Positions 42,749-51,887 are shown, counted from the first letter of the stretch. The stretch: 64,000 nucleotides of DNA from G963675935 sp963675935 (GCA_963675935.2 CAXXPV010000005.1:62001-126000), one strand, 5' to 3'. The notes: generated from the sequence alone by a model not told the origin. Program-made: numbers and translations.

Positions 42749-44434
42749 CTAGGACCGACGGCTCGGATGCTTCTTCGCCAATTGGCGATGCCGACTTTGA
42801 CGTCGACGGGCCGCAGCGGCCGATTCTTCGCGTCGGTAGCTCCGCACATGCTCCGGATGGGTTTTCGCCCAACGATCCGGCAGTAGCCCACGAAGCTCAA
42901 GCGGATTGGTGATCTGCGGCAGTCGGGTCAACACATCGGTCAGGTACGCCTGCGGGTCGAGATGATGCCGCTTCGCACTGGCCACGAAACTGTAAAGCAC
43001 CGCCGCGGTGCTGCCGCCCTGATCGCTGCCCAAGAATGTCCAATTGCGGCGTCCGAGAGCTTGCTCTTTCAGCGATCGCTCCGTTCGGTTGTTGTCGATG
43101 GGAATCGCCCCGTTGCCGAGGAACCGCGTCAGCGCCTCCCACTGCCGCAGGCTGTACTTGATCGCAACGGTAATCGGCGACTTCGGCCGCACCACGACCA
43201 ACTTGTCGCGTAGCCAATCGGCCAACGCCTCCATGATGGGCGCCGACTTCGCCTGGCGCAACGCCAGTCGTTCGTCGTCCGACATGCCAACCGCCTCGTG
43301 TTCCACAGCGTAAAGCTGCTGAAAGAAAGCCAACGCCTCGTGCGCCAACTGAGGCGAGGTGTCGCGAGCGTCAAAAAACTTCCGCCGGGCGTGCGCGTTG
43401 CAGCCAGCTTCGACAATCGCCCCGCGCGACTCCCAGAATATTCCGTCATAACCACCAAAGGCGTCCGCCTGAAGCACACCGCGATAGTCCCTCAAAAACT
43501 TCTGCGGACCATCCCGCTTTCGGTTCGGCGTGTAATCGTAGACAGTGTAGGGATGCCGAGCGTCACCTACATAACTCCAAAACCGACCGGTTCGTGTGTG
43601 GTCCAATTCCGGATCGAGAACTTTCACCGGCGTGTCGTCGGTTCCCAACACGCCGCTGCTCAACGTTCGGCGAATCAGCAGCCGATAGAACGGCGTCAGG
43701 CACTCGGCCGAACCTCGCATCCAGCCCCAAAGCGTGCTGCGACGAATCAGCACCCCATACCGCGCCAAATCGTCTTCCAGACGATACAGCGGCTTGTGCT
43801 GGGCGTATTTCGCATCGATCACATGGGCCAGCAAGCTCGGCCCGGCGACGCTCTTCTCGATCGGTTGCGCCGGCTTCGACGCCGTCACCACTTGTTCCTG
43901 GCATTTCCGGCAGGCGTAGGTGAACCGGGCGTGCTCCTCAATGTACAGCGAAGCGGGAACGTAGGCTAATTGTTCGCTAACCTCTTCGTCGATCTTCTCC
44001 CGCGACTCGCCGCAGCACGGACACACCAATTCCTCCGCGGAAACCGCGTGTTCCACCCGCTTGCGCGGCAAAAACTGCGGCAGCGGCCGACGACCGTGGC
44101 CGCGACGCTTTCGCGTCGATGGCTCCTCGGTGCTTTCCACCGCCGGCGGCGATGATGACGAGGAATCGTTCTGTACCTCGAAAAGATGCTGCTGACGCGG
44201 GTCTTCGGCAAACCGCTCGCGGCGATGCCCGAAAATGTGTCGCTTCAACAACGCCAACTCGTGGCTGAGCTTCTCGATCGTCTGCTGTTGGGCAGCGATC
44301 GTCTGCGACGATTCCTCCAAAGCGGCCAACAGATGCGATTCCCGACCCAGCAAAGCTTCGATCAGTCGTTGCAAGTCTGGGGTATCCGCCGGCGGCGAAG
44401 ATGAGTTCGGTGATGAAGAGACGTTCGCGTTCAT
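42749..44434 (-). CDS. tnpC: IS66 transposase TnpC
   Basis: A 561-residue protein starting at 44434 (MNANVSSSPN). It has an N-terminal coiled coil (ESSQTIAAQQQTIEKLSHEL), an LKRHIFGHRRERF motif, a CPCCGESREK zinc site, and the DDE-type catalytic core (LGTDDTPVKVLD; LQADAFGGYDGIF; IPIDNNRTERSLK with the Glu). Length and motifs are complete, so it is probably active. Confidence 0.9.
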   Translation of the reverse strand: MNANVSSSPNSSSPPADTPDLQRLIEALLGRESHLLAALEESSQTIAAQQQTIEKLSHELALLKRHIFGHRRERFAEDPRQQHLFEVQNDSSSSSPPAVESTEEPSTRKRRGHGRRPLPQFLPRKRVEHAVSAEELVCPCCGESREKIDEEVSEQLAYVPASLYIEEHARFTYACRKCQEQVVTASKPAQPIEKSVAGPSLLAHVIDAKYAQHKPLYRLEDDLARYGVLIRRSTLWGWMRGSAECLTPFYRLLIRRTLSSGVLGTDDTPVKVLDPELDHTRTGRFWSYVGDARHPYTVYDYTPNRKRDGPQKFLRDYRGVLQADAFGGYDGIFWESRGAIVEAGCNAHARRKFFDARDTSPQLAHEALAFFQQLYAVEHEAVGMSDDERLALRQAKSAPIMEALADWLRDKLVVVRPKSPITVAIKYSLRQWEALTRFLGNGAIPIDNNRTERSLKEQALGRRNWTFLGSDQGGSTAAVLYSFVASAKRHHLDPQAYLTDVLTRLPQITNPLELRGLLPDRWAKTHPEHVRSYRREESAAAARRRQSRHRQLAKKHPSRRS

Positions 44435-44501
44435 GTCGTCTCTATAGATACACAATGAACCCGACTTATTCCAGAGGGAAAGAATAGTTTTTGTTTGGAA
44501 A

Positions 44502-44906
44502 TCATGAGTGCAGGGCTGGCCGCGGAGAATCATCGCGCGCGCGAGCCACACGATAGAATCGTTTTCGCCGCGTAACCGTCCGCGGATCGACGCCATCAAG
44601 CAACATTGCCAATTCGCCGGCGCGGATCTCCAATGCCGGCGTTTCGCCCGCTTTGTCAGAGGTGGCTCGCAATGATGGGAAGGTAGATCCTTCCAATCGC
44701 TTGTACCAAAGAACAAGGCCGTCGCCCTGCCAGAAAAGAATCTTCACGCGATCGTGGCGACGATTGAAGAACAGAAATAAATGGCCTGACTCCGGGTTCT
44801 GGCCGATCTCGTTCTCGACCATCGCGGCTAACCCATCAAAACTCCTCCTCATATCCGTCACGCCCGTGAAGACGAAGATTCGTACCGCCACGGGCAGACT
44901 TAGCAC
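44502..44906 (-). CDS. tnpB: IS66 accessory protein TnpB
   Basis: A 134-residue protein with a GTG start at 44906 that overlaps the end of tnpA. The IS66 Orf2 pattern is complete: DMRRSFDGLAAMVENEIG, LFLFFNRRHDRVKILFWQGD and LVLWYKRLEG. Required for transposition in the family. Confidence 0.9.
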   Translation of the reverse strand: MLSLPVAVRIFVFTGVTDMRRSFDGLAAMVENEIGQNPESGHLFLFFNRRHDRVKILFWQGDGLVLWYKRLEGSTFPSLRATSDKAGETPALEIRAGELAMLLDGVDPRTVTRRKRFYRVARARDDSPRPALHS

Positions 44907-45376
44907 GGCGGGCTCTCCAACACGGCCAAGACTTGCTGCAGCAGTGCGATGTCGCAACCGTGCTCAACGCGAATCAGCGTCCCACGCGGAAGAAGAATCT
45001 CGATGGGCGGTGACGACCTCGACGTGTTGGCCACGTTCGCCGCGATTGGCTCGGCATCCTCCACCAGACGCACGGGCACCAAGCTGCCATCGCCCGCGGA
45101 CTGACACAGCCGCTTACGCTGCCGACGGGACTGCTGGGCTATCGACTTTGTCTCGGGTTGCGCCGATGTCGACTCCATTGTCGCCAGCGTGGCGATGGCC
45201 TCCGATGGGCGATCCTCTTTTCGCAGCCGTTGTTGCCAGGCGTAGAACGAGGATTCTTTCAGGCCCTCGCGTCGGCAGAAGCCTGCCGCGCTCATCCCGC
45301 TATTCGCCCACAGATCGATTGCCAACTCCCAAAAACGTCTCGCTTCCGCCGGGCTCCGTCGTCGCGCACTGTCCAT
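44900..45376 (-). CDS. tnpA: IS66 accessory protein TnpA
   Basis: A 158-residue protein starting at 45376 with GGAGGTC before it. It has an N-terminal helix-turn-helix (WELAIDLWANSGMSAAGFCR, then SSFYAWQQRLRK) and a basic middle part (SRRQRKRLCQS), ending in IEILLPRGTLIRVEHGCD. It overlaps tnpB by seven bases. Confidence 0.85.
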   Translation of the reverse strand: MDSARRRSPAEARRFWELAIDLWANSGMSAAGFCRREGLKESSFYAWQQRLRKEDRPSEAIATLATMESTSAQPETKSIAQQSRRQRKRLCQSAGDGSLVPVRLVEDAEPIAANVANTSRSSPPIEILLPRGTLIRVEHGCDIALLQQVLAVLESPPC

Positions 45377-45902
45377 GACTGACCTCCTGGATATCGTTTG
45401 CCCCACGATTCCAGAATACCAGACCATGCAAGATGTAGTTCACAGGACGGACACCCTGAATCTGAAAGGAGGAGGGGAAAAGAGCCTGTTGGTAAAGCGG
45501 GGGGCATAGGAAGACGTGTAGGATGCCGCCCCGCAACACCTGAGCGATAGGGCCAAAGCTGGATTGCTTGAACCCCAATACCCAGTGGTGGAAATGCACA
45601 CTCGTCGGTAGCACGTCTGAACGCCGACGCCATCAGGAGCCGCGAAATCAAATTTCGTTCGCAGTACACCCTGACTGGTGGACGATGGGCAGTGAGCCCA
45701 TTGAAGGGTATGAGTTGGGAGCCTAAGTCGCTCTAGTACGTTCGTTGGTGACGGAACATGGGATCGCCTAAGGGGCGCGAGCCCTATGGTGACGGAGTTC
45801 TCGTAGTAGTCGCGGGAGTCACGCCCCGCCGGGGAGAGTGGGAAAGCCACTCACAGGGCGAAGGGGAACAGGTGATTGGATGTCAGGGGTTGCGAGGTAC
45901 GC

Positions 45903-46292
45903 ATGATGCGAAAAGCCGAAACAATACTGAACATCATACGAGAGAGAGGACAACGTGGATTGCCGCTGAGAGGGCTGTATCGACTGCTCTTTCAACGCGA
46001 CCTGTACCTCCGCGCCTATGCAAAGCTATATGCGAATGCGGGCGCGATGACACCAGGCGCAACGGCAGAAACCGTGGATGGGATGTCATTGGCAAAAATC
46101 GATGCCATCATCGAAGCCCTACGCTTCGAACGGTATCGCTGGACGCCCGTGCGACGCACGTACATCCCGAAGAAGAATGGAAAACTGAGACCGTTAGGTA
46201 TGCCGACCTGGTCCGATAAACTTCTGCAAGAGGTGATTCGCTCCCTGTTGGAAGCCTACTACGAGCCGCAGTTCAGTAGCCGTTCCCACGGA
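45903..46292 (+). pseudogene. Group II intron reverse transcriptase, 5' part
   Basis: 130 codons from the ATG at 45903: MRKAETILNIIRERGQRG, RT domain 0/1 motifs (LYLRAYAKLYANAGAMTPGA, then WTPVRRTYIPKKNGKLRPLG, MPTWSDKLLQEVIRSLLEAY). The frame stops at the insertion at 46293 and resumes at 47861 after removal of the element and one copy of the 9-bp repeat, at a glycine codon (SHG then FRPKRGCH). The whole protein would have 591 residues. Confidence 0.75.
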
Positions 46293-47851
46293 GGGAGCAT
46301 TGCGTCTTTGTAGGAGTTATGCGGCATTGGCCAGTGGTGTTGCAAAGGCTTTGTTTGTCAGGACTTGCCAGTGTTTCGACTTGTAATAGGCACGCAACAT
46401 GAGCATCTGTTCGGCGTGCTCCTCGTGCCAGAAGATGCCTGGCCCCTTCAACCGCAAGTTGATGACCCGACGGACCGCGCTCTCCATCGAGCCGCTGCCC
46501 ATCGGCATCTTCGCGCGACGCGCCTTGGCATAATCCAGACGCCCGGCACGAGCGTTGCGCAGGAGGTAGTCCCGTTCGCGACTCCAGCCCTTGCCACGCT
46601 TCCCCTCGCAGAGTCGCTCGACTTCTTCGGTGAACGCCTTCAGTTCTCCACGCCACAAGCGACGCCGTTGTCGCGTCGCCCAACGCTTCCGCTCGCGGAC
46701 CCGCCACGACGTGTTCAAGGCGGCCAGGGCATAGACGTGCTCGACGACGTGGTAGAAATCCACCAACTCCCGGCAACGCACGACGCCCGCCAATCCCAGA
46801 CGCTTCCACAATTGTGCGACTCGCAACCAAATCCACTTCGCCCCGTCGGCAATGAACAAGACTTCTTTCGCTTGGTCGATGTGCAACTGGCGGAGATAGA
46901 ATTCCATCAGCCGAAACACTTCGTCGGGGCCCTGGAGCGTGCCGTCGATCACCGGCGCGAACTCTTGAGCGATCCGCCCTGTTTCGTCCACCGCGTAGAT
47001 CACCAACAACTTGGGCTCGCGCCAATCGGTGCGGTAACGCGATCGCCACTTTTTAGTCCGCTTGCCCCGCTTGTTCTTGCGAACGCGAAGCCGGCCGCCG
47101 TCGGTGGAAATCACCACACGCCGCCCGGCCAGCGAGCCCTCGATGCCCATGCCGTCCACGGCCTGACGGCTCCGCGCCCGCTGGGCAAAATGGTATGCCA
47201 CATTGGCGATCCGCCGGATCGACATGTCCACGCCCATCTGCCGCAGCCGCGCTTGGGCATCCTCGAAGGAACTCAATGCCGCGGCAAGTTGGGCCACTTC
47301 ACTGGCCAGCGCGGGCGTGGTGCGGTCACATACCCCCAACAGCGTCAGGCCAAAATAACTCCCTTTCCCCTTGTCGGCACGGGGTTGGCTGCGACACCAG
47401 TAGCGAACCATCACCTCCACCTCCATCCCGCCCAGAAACTGCACCGTCACCGACCGATAGCCGAAGTCTTTCATCTTTTTGAGCGAGGCTTTGGCCAGCG
47501 CCCGCTCCTGCGCGTGCAACGCCGGGCTGGCCAAGGCCCGTTGCAGTTCCAACGCGGTGGCCAACACCTGGAGCCGGTCGGTCAAACCCTTTCCCTCCCG
47601 CTCCCGCTGTGCCAACTCGGCGGCACTGGTCGGCGCGATTCCCTTCGCCAGCCATCGCTCGAACTCCGCTTTTGCCTCTTGCAACTGCCGCTCAATTTCT
47701 GCTATCCTCTGGACCGCCTTCGAGCCGTCGTTCGTGACATAGGGCATGGTGGAACTCCTTTCCGCCAGATTGGTGAAATAGAACCGCCCTTATCGACGAC
47801 TCGAAGGTATTTTGCTAGATCATTTTCCTCCTACAGAATCGAAATGCTCCC
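46293..47851 (-). mobile_element. ISKra4-like element, copy A
   Basis: 1559 bp with inverted ends GGGAGCATT and AATGCTCCC, carrying one transposase gene reversed relative to the intron. Identical in length to the copy at 55036-56594. The family name rests on the transposase pattern, the GGG terminus and the 8-9 bp duplication; ISLre2-type elements are an alternative. Confidence 0.8.
46317..47747 (-). CDS. ISKra4-like transposase
   Basis: A 476-residue protein. An N-terminal helical region (AEIERQLQEAKAEFERWLAK) is followed by a catalytic core with VVISTDGGRLRVRKNKRGKR, VLFIADGAKWIWLRVAQLW and HVVEHVYALAAL, and a C-terminal glutamate motif MGSGSMESAVRRVINLRLKG. The Asp/Asp/Glu layout is that of a DDE transposase. 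AAAGGAG precedes the start. Intact. Confidence 0.85.
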   Translation of the reverse strand: MPYVTNDGSKAVQRIAEIERQLQEAKAEFERWLAKGIAPTSAAELAQREREGKGLTDRLQVLATALELQRALASPALHAQERALAKASLKKMKDFGYRSVTVQFLGGMEVEVMVRYWCRSQPRADKGKGSYFGLTLLGVCDRTTPALASEVAQLAAALSSFEDAQARLRQMGVDMSIRRIANVAYHFAQRARSRQAVDGMGIEGSLAGRRVVISTDGGRLRVRKNKRGKRTKKWRSRYRTDWREPKLLVIYAVDETGRIAQEFAPVIDGTLQGPDEVFRLMEFYLRQLHIDQAKEVLFIADGAKWIWLRVAQLWKRLGLAGVVRCRELVDFYHVVEHVYALAALNTSWRVRERKRWATRQRRRLWRGELKAFTEEVERLCEGKRGKGWSRERDYLLRNARAGRLDYAKARRAKMPMGSGSMESAVRRVINLRLKGPGIFWHEEHAEQMLMLRAYYKSKHWQVLTNKAFATPLANAA

Positions 47852-47860
47852 TCCCACGGA

Positions 47861-49246
47861 TTTCGGCCGAAACGTGGGTGTCATACCGCGTTACAAGGAA
47901 TCGAGCGCGTCGGCAAAGGAACGAAGTGGTTTATCGAGGGCGACATCTCCGCTTGCTTTGACAGAATCGATCATGAGATCCTGTTGAAGATCCTGGCCGA
48001 GAAAATCCCAGATAACCGCTTCCTCTGGCTAATGCGTGGCCTCCTGAACGCGGGCTATATGGAGGACTGGCGATTCAACGCCATCTACAGCGGAGTGCCG
48101 CAAGGCGGTGTGGTCAGCCCGATCCTTTCCAATCTGGTACTGGACAAGTTGGACAAGTACGTCGAGAAGCAACTCATCCCCGACAATACACGGGGTCAAC
48201 GCAGGAAAATGAGTCCGCCGTACGCTGCATTGGTGAAAGCGGCGGCGAAGGCGCGGAAGAAAGGCGATTTGGACACGGCATGGGAGCTTACTAAGCAAGC
48301 CCAGGCCATGCCCTCACGGGTACCAAACGACGAGAACTTCCGCCGCCTATGGTATGTTCGGTACGCTGATGACTTCCTGCTGGGGTTTACGGGGCCGAAA
48401 ACCGAAGCACTGGACATTAAGCAACGAATCGCCGAGTTTCTACGCGACGAATTGAAGTTGCAACTCAGTGAAGAAAAGACCCTCATCACGCATGCGCGGG
48501 ATGAGAATGCACACTTCCTGGGTTACGAAGTCCATGTGCTACATGCCGACAATCAGCACGACCATCGCGGTCGGCGCTGTATCAACGGCGGCATCGGTTT
48601 CCGGGTGCCGGGTCGCGTGATCGAGGCACACCGCGCCAAGTTCATGCGACATGGCAAGCCCGTTCACCGACCGGAACGGCTGAGCGATAGCGCCTACAGT
48701 ATTGTAGCGCAATATCAGGCGGAGTACAGTGGGCTCGTCCAGTACTACCGTCTGGCCTACAACCTCCACATGCTCGGGAAGTTGAAACGAGCGGCGGAGG
48801 TGTCACTGGTAAAGACCCTGGCCAACAAACTGCGATGTAGTTGCCGGAAGATTTACCGGCGGTTCCGAGCTGAACTGCTGACCATTCATGGCACGTTCAA
48901 GGTGCTGATGGTCAAAGTCGAGCGAGGCCCCAAGAAGAAGCCGCTCGTGGCTCACTTTGGAGGGCTTACGCTAAGCCGGAACAAATGGGCCGCGATCAGC
49001 GAACGTGAACCTACTGCGTGGAGTGGTCGGAGTGAAATCCAACAGCGGCTCCTTGCGCAGAGATGTGAGCTATGCGGATCGGAGAATCAAGTTGAGGTTC
49101 ATCATATTCGCAAATTGGCTAACCTCAAAGGCAGCAGCCGCGGGGAAAAGATCATGGCGGGGCGCCACCGAAAAACGCTGGTGGTCTGCCAGGACTGTCA
49201 CCAACGGATACACTACGGCCGCTACGATGGCCCTGCACTTACGTAA
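47861..49246 (+). pseudogene. Group II intron reverse transcriptase, 3' part
   Basis: 462 codons to the stop at 49246. Contains RT motifs (GDISACFDRIDHEILLKILA, GVPQGGVVSPILSNLVLDKL, the catalytic YADD at about 48364, then QLSEEKTLITHARDENAHFL), a maturase domain (RVPGRVIEAHRAKFMRHGKP) and an HNH endonuclease (CELCGSENQVEVHHIRKL and CQDCHQRIHYG). All motifs for retrohoming are present, but the gene is split by ISKra4-like copy A. Confidence 0.8.
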
Positions 49247-49258
49247 TCAATCACTGGA

Positions 49259-49292
49259 AAGCCGGATGATACGGAAACGGTCACGTCCGGTT
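49259..49292 (+). ncRNA. Group II intron domain V (inner intron)
   Basis: A 34-base hairpin: AAGCCGGA pairs with TCCGGTTT (one G-T pair at the catalytic triad AGC), followed by a bulge, a short distal stem and a GAAA loop. This is the catalytic heart of a group II intron and lies 12 bases after the reverse transcriptase stop, as in full-length introns. Confidence 0.8.
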
Positions 49293-49352
49293 TGGAGGGG
49301 AGGGGTTGGAAAAGTGCCTGAACAAGGTAACTCGCTGGCTTCTTACCCTACT

Positions 49353-49404
49353 GCAAGTCCGGTTCGGGGTTGGGGCCGGGGTGCAACTCCCCGGCCTACA
49401 CCAC
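49353..49404 (+). mobile_element. Outer group II intron, 3' remnant
   Basis: Starts with AAGTCCGGTTC, which matches the 3' strand of a domain V, and continues with a GC-rich hairpin (GGCCGGGG and CCCCGGCC around a short loop) and TACACCAC, which fits a domain VI with a bulged A near the splice site. The exon resumes at 49405. Its domain V 5' strand is absent, as expected if the second intron inserted there. Confidence 0.6.
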
Positions 49405-49646
49405 GCTTCTACCCCTGTGCCGTAGCTGGCGCCATCGACCGAGTCTTCAGCCTCGACGAGGCAATCAAAAACCTGGGCGATGTATCCGAATCTGTCATGA
49501 CCGAAAAGTACCAAATCTTCTGCCGGTTTTGCGGCTACTATCGACCTATTCGTGAGAACAGCCAGACTCTTCTATCGGCGGCATGGCGAGCGGCGTTGGA
49601 CCGTTATTGTGGCCGGGAGGCGGGTTGTGAGGCCGGAACGTCATAA
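49405..49646 (+). CDS. Radical SAM protein, exon 2
   Basis: Joined to 39868, this continues the radical SAM protein: the split glycine codon, then FYPCAVAGAIDRVFSLDEAI and CRFCGYYRP, a cysteine pattern typical of the C terminus of the family, ending at a TAA at 49644-49646. The spacing between CGISMNYA in exon 1 and FYPCAVAG here is the one I expect in unsplit relatives, which fixes the splice points. Confidence 0.7.
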
Positions 49647-50115
49647 CGCCAACATGTGTCGAGGGGTTGTTTCTCGCACCTTGCTGTCCGCTGGATTTCC
49701 CAACCTCAGATCCTGTATTGTTGCCGCAAAAGACACCCGCAAGAGGGGCTGCACCAGTGGTGGTCGACTGATATCTCGACGTTCTTTTTTCCCAAGGTTT
49801 CCTGCACAGGCATGCGACATGACGAATATCGCTGTAATCCCTTTAGTAGAAGTGACTTATGGTAACGCGAATACACAGGCATGCTTGTTCCTGCTTGCAA
49901 AATCGGATTCATGCACGAGAATGAGCTGGAGACGAGATGCTTGGTGACCGACGCAATCTATTGCGTTCCAGCACGATGTGGCGTATATTTCAAAGTTTGG
50001 GGTATCTTGCGTCATCTGGGAAAGTGACGATGCACTACGGTGTGGCAACAGAAGTGACTTGTACTTCTGACCCTATGCAAATTCTTTCCAAGGCTTGATC
50101 AAAGGAATGATTCCG
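49647..50115. other. Intergenic region at right end of prophage
   Basis: About 470 bases without a supported gene; frames of 60-130 codons exist but look random. GC content falls toward 50 kb. This is the likely right edge of prophage-derived DNA. I see no direct repeat or tRNA that could be an attachment site. Confidence 0.4.
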
Positions 50116-50310
50116 ATGGCAGACTCGGCAAAGATGGGCGAGAGCGGCAGCTTTAGTGCCCTGTTGCTGCGGGCAACGACTTGGGTGTCATCTACGGACG
50201 GGCAGAGAGTCTTGACTGATGCAGCTCGCGAATCTGAGAGGTTAACTCAGCAGTTGGATAGGGAGCGCCGGATCGACCCCAAGACGCTGCTCGAGCCGGT
50301 AACTCTCTGA
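50116..50310 (+). CDS. Small protein coupled to peptidase-like gene
   Basis: A 64-residue acidic protein (MADSAKMGESGSF, then TTWVSSTDGQRVLTDAARES, then RRIDPKTLLEPVTL), start at 50116 chosen for spacing from AAAGGA; an upstream TTG is possible. It ends 11 bases before the large gene at 50322 and was probably translated with it. No family is recognised. A partner or inhibitor of the larger protein is conceivable. Confidence 0.5.
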   Translation: MADSAKMGESGSFSALLLRATTWVSSTDGQRVLTDAARESERLTQQLDRERRIDPKTLLEPVTL

Positions 50311-50321
50311 AGGGGATTCTT

Positions 50322-51887
50322 GTGGCAATCCCTTTTGAGGTTGTGCCATACGATATCGGCACTCTCCGTCGGCTTCTGGCTAAGAAGGCCCATGCAAGTC
50401 AAGCGGTTATAGACCGCAAGACACATTCTGAGTACTTCGAGAGCTACTTCAAGCAGCTCGATGCCAAGACGATTGTCGTTGAGAACGATTACATCGATCG
50501 CGATTTTCTTGAGGACTTCGCGGCTTACTATGTTCGTTGTTTTCATGATTACGAGCGCAAATGTACTCGCTTACATTTCTTCAGCCACGCATTTTCTGAA
50601 GCAGAGTTTGCGGGGCTGCTAAATGGCGTTGCCAACGGTTTGTGTGTGCAGCAACTCCAAGGAAGCTACCTGGGGTTCGTCGTGGTGAAGCCTCTTCCCC
50701 GCACAGTCGTTGGCCGAACATGCTTGCGAACCTATAACGACAACACTGAACGCAGCTACCCTATAACTCGCAAGTACGATGCCAGTCTTTTTGGAATTGA
50801 ACTGACAGTGGAAACGCTGGCGTTTCAAGAGCAAGACAGTGTTGTCGCAGCATGTGCCACGAGTGCCTTATGGTCGGCGTTTCAGGGAACTGGCATTCTC
50901 TTTCAACATGCCATTCCATCGCCCGTCGAGATTACAAAGGCTGCGAGCGTTCATTTCTCGAGTAGCTCCAGAAATCTGCCAAACACCGGATTGACGGCTG
51001 AGCAAATGGCCCACGCCATTCGGAGCGTGGGGCTGGAGCCACTGGCTTTGCGAGCTCAGGATCCGTTTGTCTTCAAAAACACGCTCTACGCCTATCTGCG
51101 CGGGCGGGTGCCGATCTTATTGCTGGTCACCCTTCTCGATATTTCCAAGACACCTGCTGAATTCATGGGCAAGCACGCTGTTGCAGCAGCCGGATACAGG
51201 CTCTTGCCACGGCACGGCAAGACTACAGGTCCAGGTGGGTATGTCTCGGCCGCATGTCACATTGATCGCCTTTACGCTCACGATGATGGTGTTGGTCCGT
51301 TTGCGCGAATGGTACTTGACGTGAACCCATTGACTATCACAGTAAATGGCCAGACTCTTGATCTGATGTCCCTGACCACTTCCTGGCCAAACGCGGCGGG
51401 TGCCTCAGGGTCCGTTCGCGCCGTGCCCGATGTAATCCTTGTTCCTCTCTACCACAAAATTCGTATCCCGTTTGGCCTGGTTCAAGATGCGGTCATTCAG
51501 TTTGATTTATTTGTTGAGTCTTTGCGACAGCAGAATCTCACCCCTTTGCCTGAGCGGCTGCTTTGGGATGTGTTTTTGACGAATGTTGGCGATTTCAAGA
51601 AGGATGTGTTAGCTTTGCCTGGTCTTGACCCAGCCCTGCGTCTCCGTACCTTGTCAAATAGCCTACCCAGGTTCCTTTGGCGAGCCACAGCCGAGAGTGC
51701 TGGGGTTCGTGTGCTGGATTTGCTCTTTGACGCGACGGATATCGAACAGGGGCATTACTTCGTTGAATCGGTGAAATACGATCAGCAGATTGCGACTATT
51801 CTTCAGGCGATTGCACGGCTACCCGGCATACAAACACAGATCGGAGCAGCCGGCTGGACCATTCTTGAGAGCTTTGCGGCTCCGTAG
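50322..51887 (+). CDS. Unknown protein with C39/papain-like peptidase motifs
   Basis: A 521-residue protein with a GTG start at 50322 and AGGGGA before it. The N-terminal part is unrecognised (DYIDRDFLEDFAAYYVRCFH). The middle has a cysteine in VVAACATSALWSAFQG (near residue 176), a histidine in GKHAVAAAGYRLL (near residue 285) and an Asp pair in LYAHDDGVGPFARM (near residue 319), in the order and spacing of C39-like cysteine peptidases. The rest is helical and beta-mixed (LRLRTLSNSLPRFLWRATAE). No signal peptide. Co-occurring genes (the small upstream partner, and brxL facing it) suggest a defence-island setting, not a known system. Confidence 0.55.
   Translation: MAIPFEVVPYDIGTLRRLLAKKAHASQAVIDRKTHSEYFESYFKQLDAKTIVVENDYIDRDFLEDFAAYYVRCFHDYERKCTRLHFFSHAFSEAEFAGLLNGVANGLCVQQLQGSYLGFVVVKPLPRTVVGRTCLRTYNDNTERSYPITRKYDASLFGIELTVETLAFQEQDSVVAACATSALWSAFQGTGILFQHAIPSPVEITKAASVHFSSSSRNLPNTGLTAEQMAHAIRSVGLEPLALRAQDPFVFKNTLYAYLRGRVPILLLVTLLDISKTPAEFMGKHAVAAAGYRLLPRHGKTTGPGGYVSAACHIDRLYAHDDGVGPFARMVLDVNPLTITVNGQTLDLMSLTTSWPNAAGASGSVRAVPDVILVPLYHKIRIPFGLVQDAVIQFDLFVESLRQQNLTPLPERLLWDVFLTNVGDFKKDVLALPGLDPALRLRTLSNSLPRFLWRATAESAGVRVLDLLFDATDIEQGHYFVESVKYDQQIATILQAIARLPGIQTQIGAAGWTILESFAAP

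Larger units (their letters stand above)
42685..45454 (-). mobile_element. IS66-family element, copy A
   Basis: 2770 bp between inverted ends GTGTCCGTCCTGTGAAC. It encodes tnpA, tnpB and tnpC in the usual order, reversed here. The six bases CTGAAT flank both ends (42678-42683 and 45456-45461) if one extra G/C is counted as part of the end; IS66 elements normally make eight, so the duplication is uncertain. It separates the vapC region from the second intron. Confidence 0.9.
46284..47860. repeat. 9-bp target-site duplication of ISKra4-like copy A
   Basis: TCCCACGGA is found at 46284-46292 and at 47852-47860, on either side of the element. This places the insertion in the reverse transcriptase gene and allows its original frame to be rebuilt exactly. 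Confidence 0.8.
45455..49352 (+). mobile_element. Inner group II intron, 5'-truncated
   Basis: Structured non-coding sequence (45455-45902) with the CTCGTAGTAGTCGCGGG segment leads into a reverse transcriptase gene, followed 12 bases after its stop by a clear domain V at about 49259-49292 (AAGCCGGA paired with TCCGGTTT, GAAA tip loop) and a longer domain VI-like stem ending near CTTACCCTAC at 49351. The first part of the intron is missing, cut at the IS66 end. An ISKra4-like element sits in the reverse transcriptase. Downstream lies the second half of another domain V, which shows that this intron lies within the outer one. Confidence 0.7.

Noticed and set aside
45876..46219. Alternative starts and frames ahead of the intron reverse transcriptase
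   Set aside because: The sequence before 45903 is structured intron RNA; only the frame from 45903 shows reverse transcriptase motifs.
46365..47987. Long forward open frame of 540 codons opposite the ISKra4-like transposase
   Set aside because: It is the antisense of the transposase and recurs at the second copy; its composition (Pro, Arg, His, Leu) is not protein-like.
4400..50000. Prophage attachment sites and integrase
   Set aside because: I looked for a recombinase gene and for direct repeats at both edges and found none that I could defend; the ends given in the summary are approximate.
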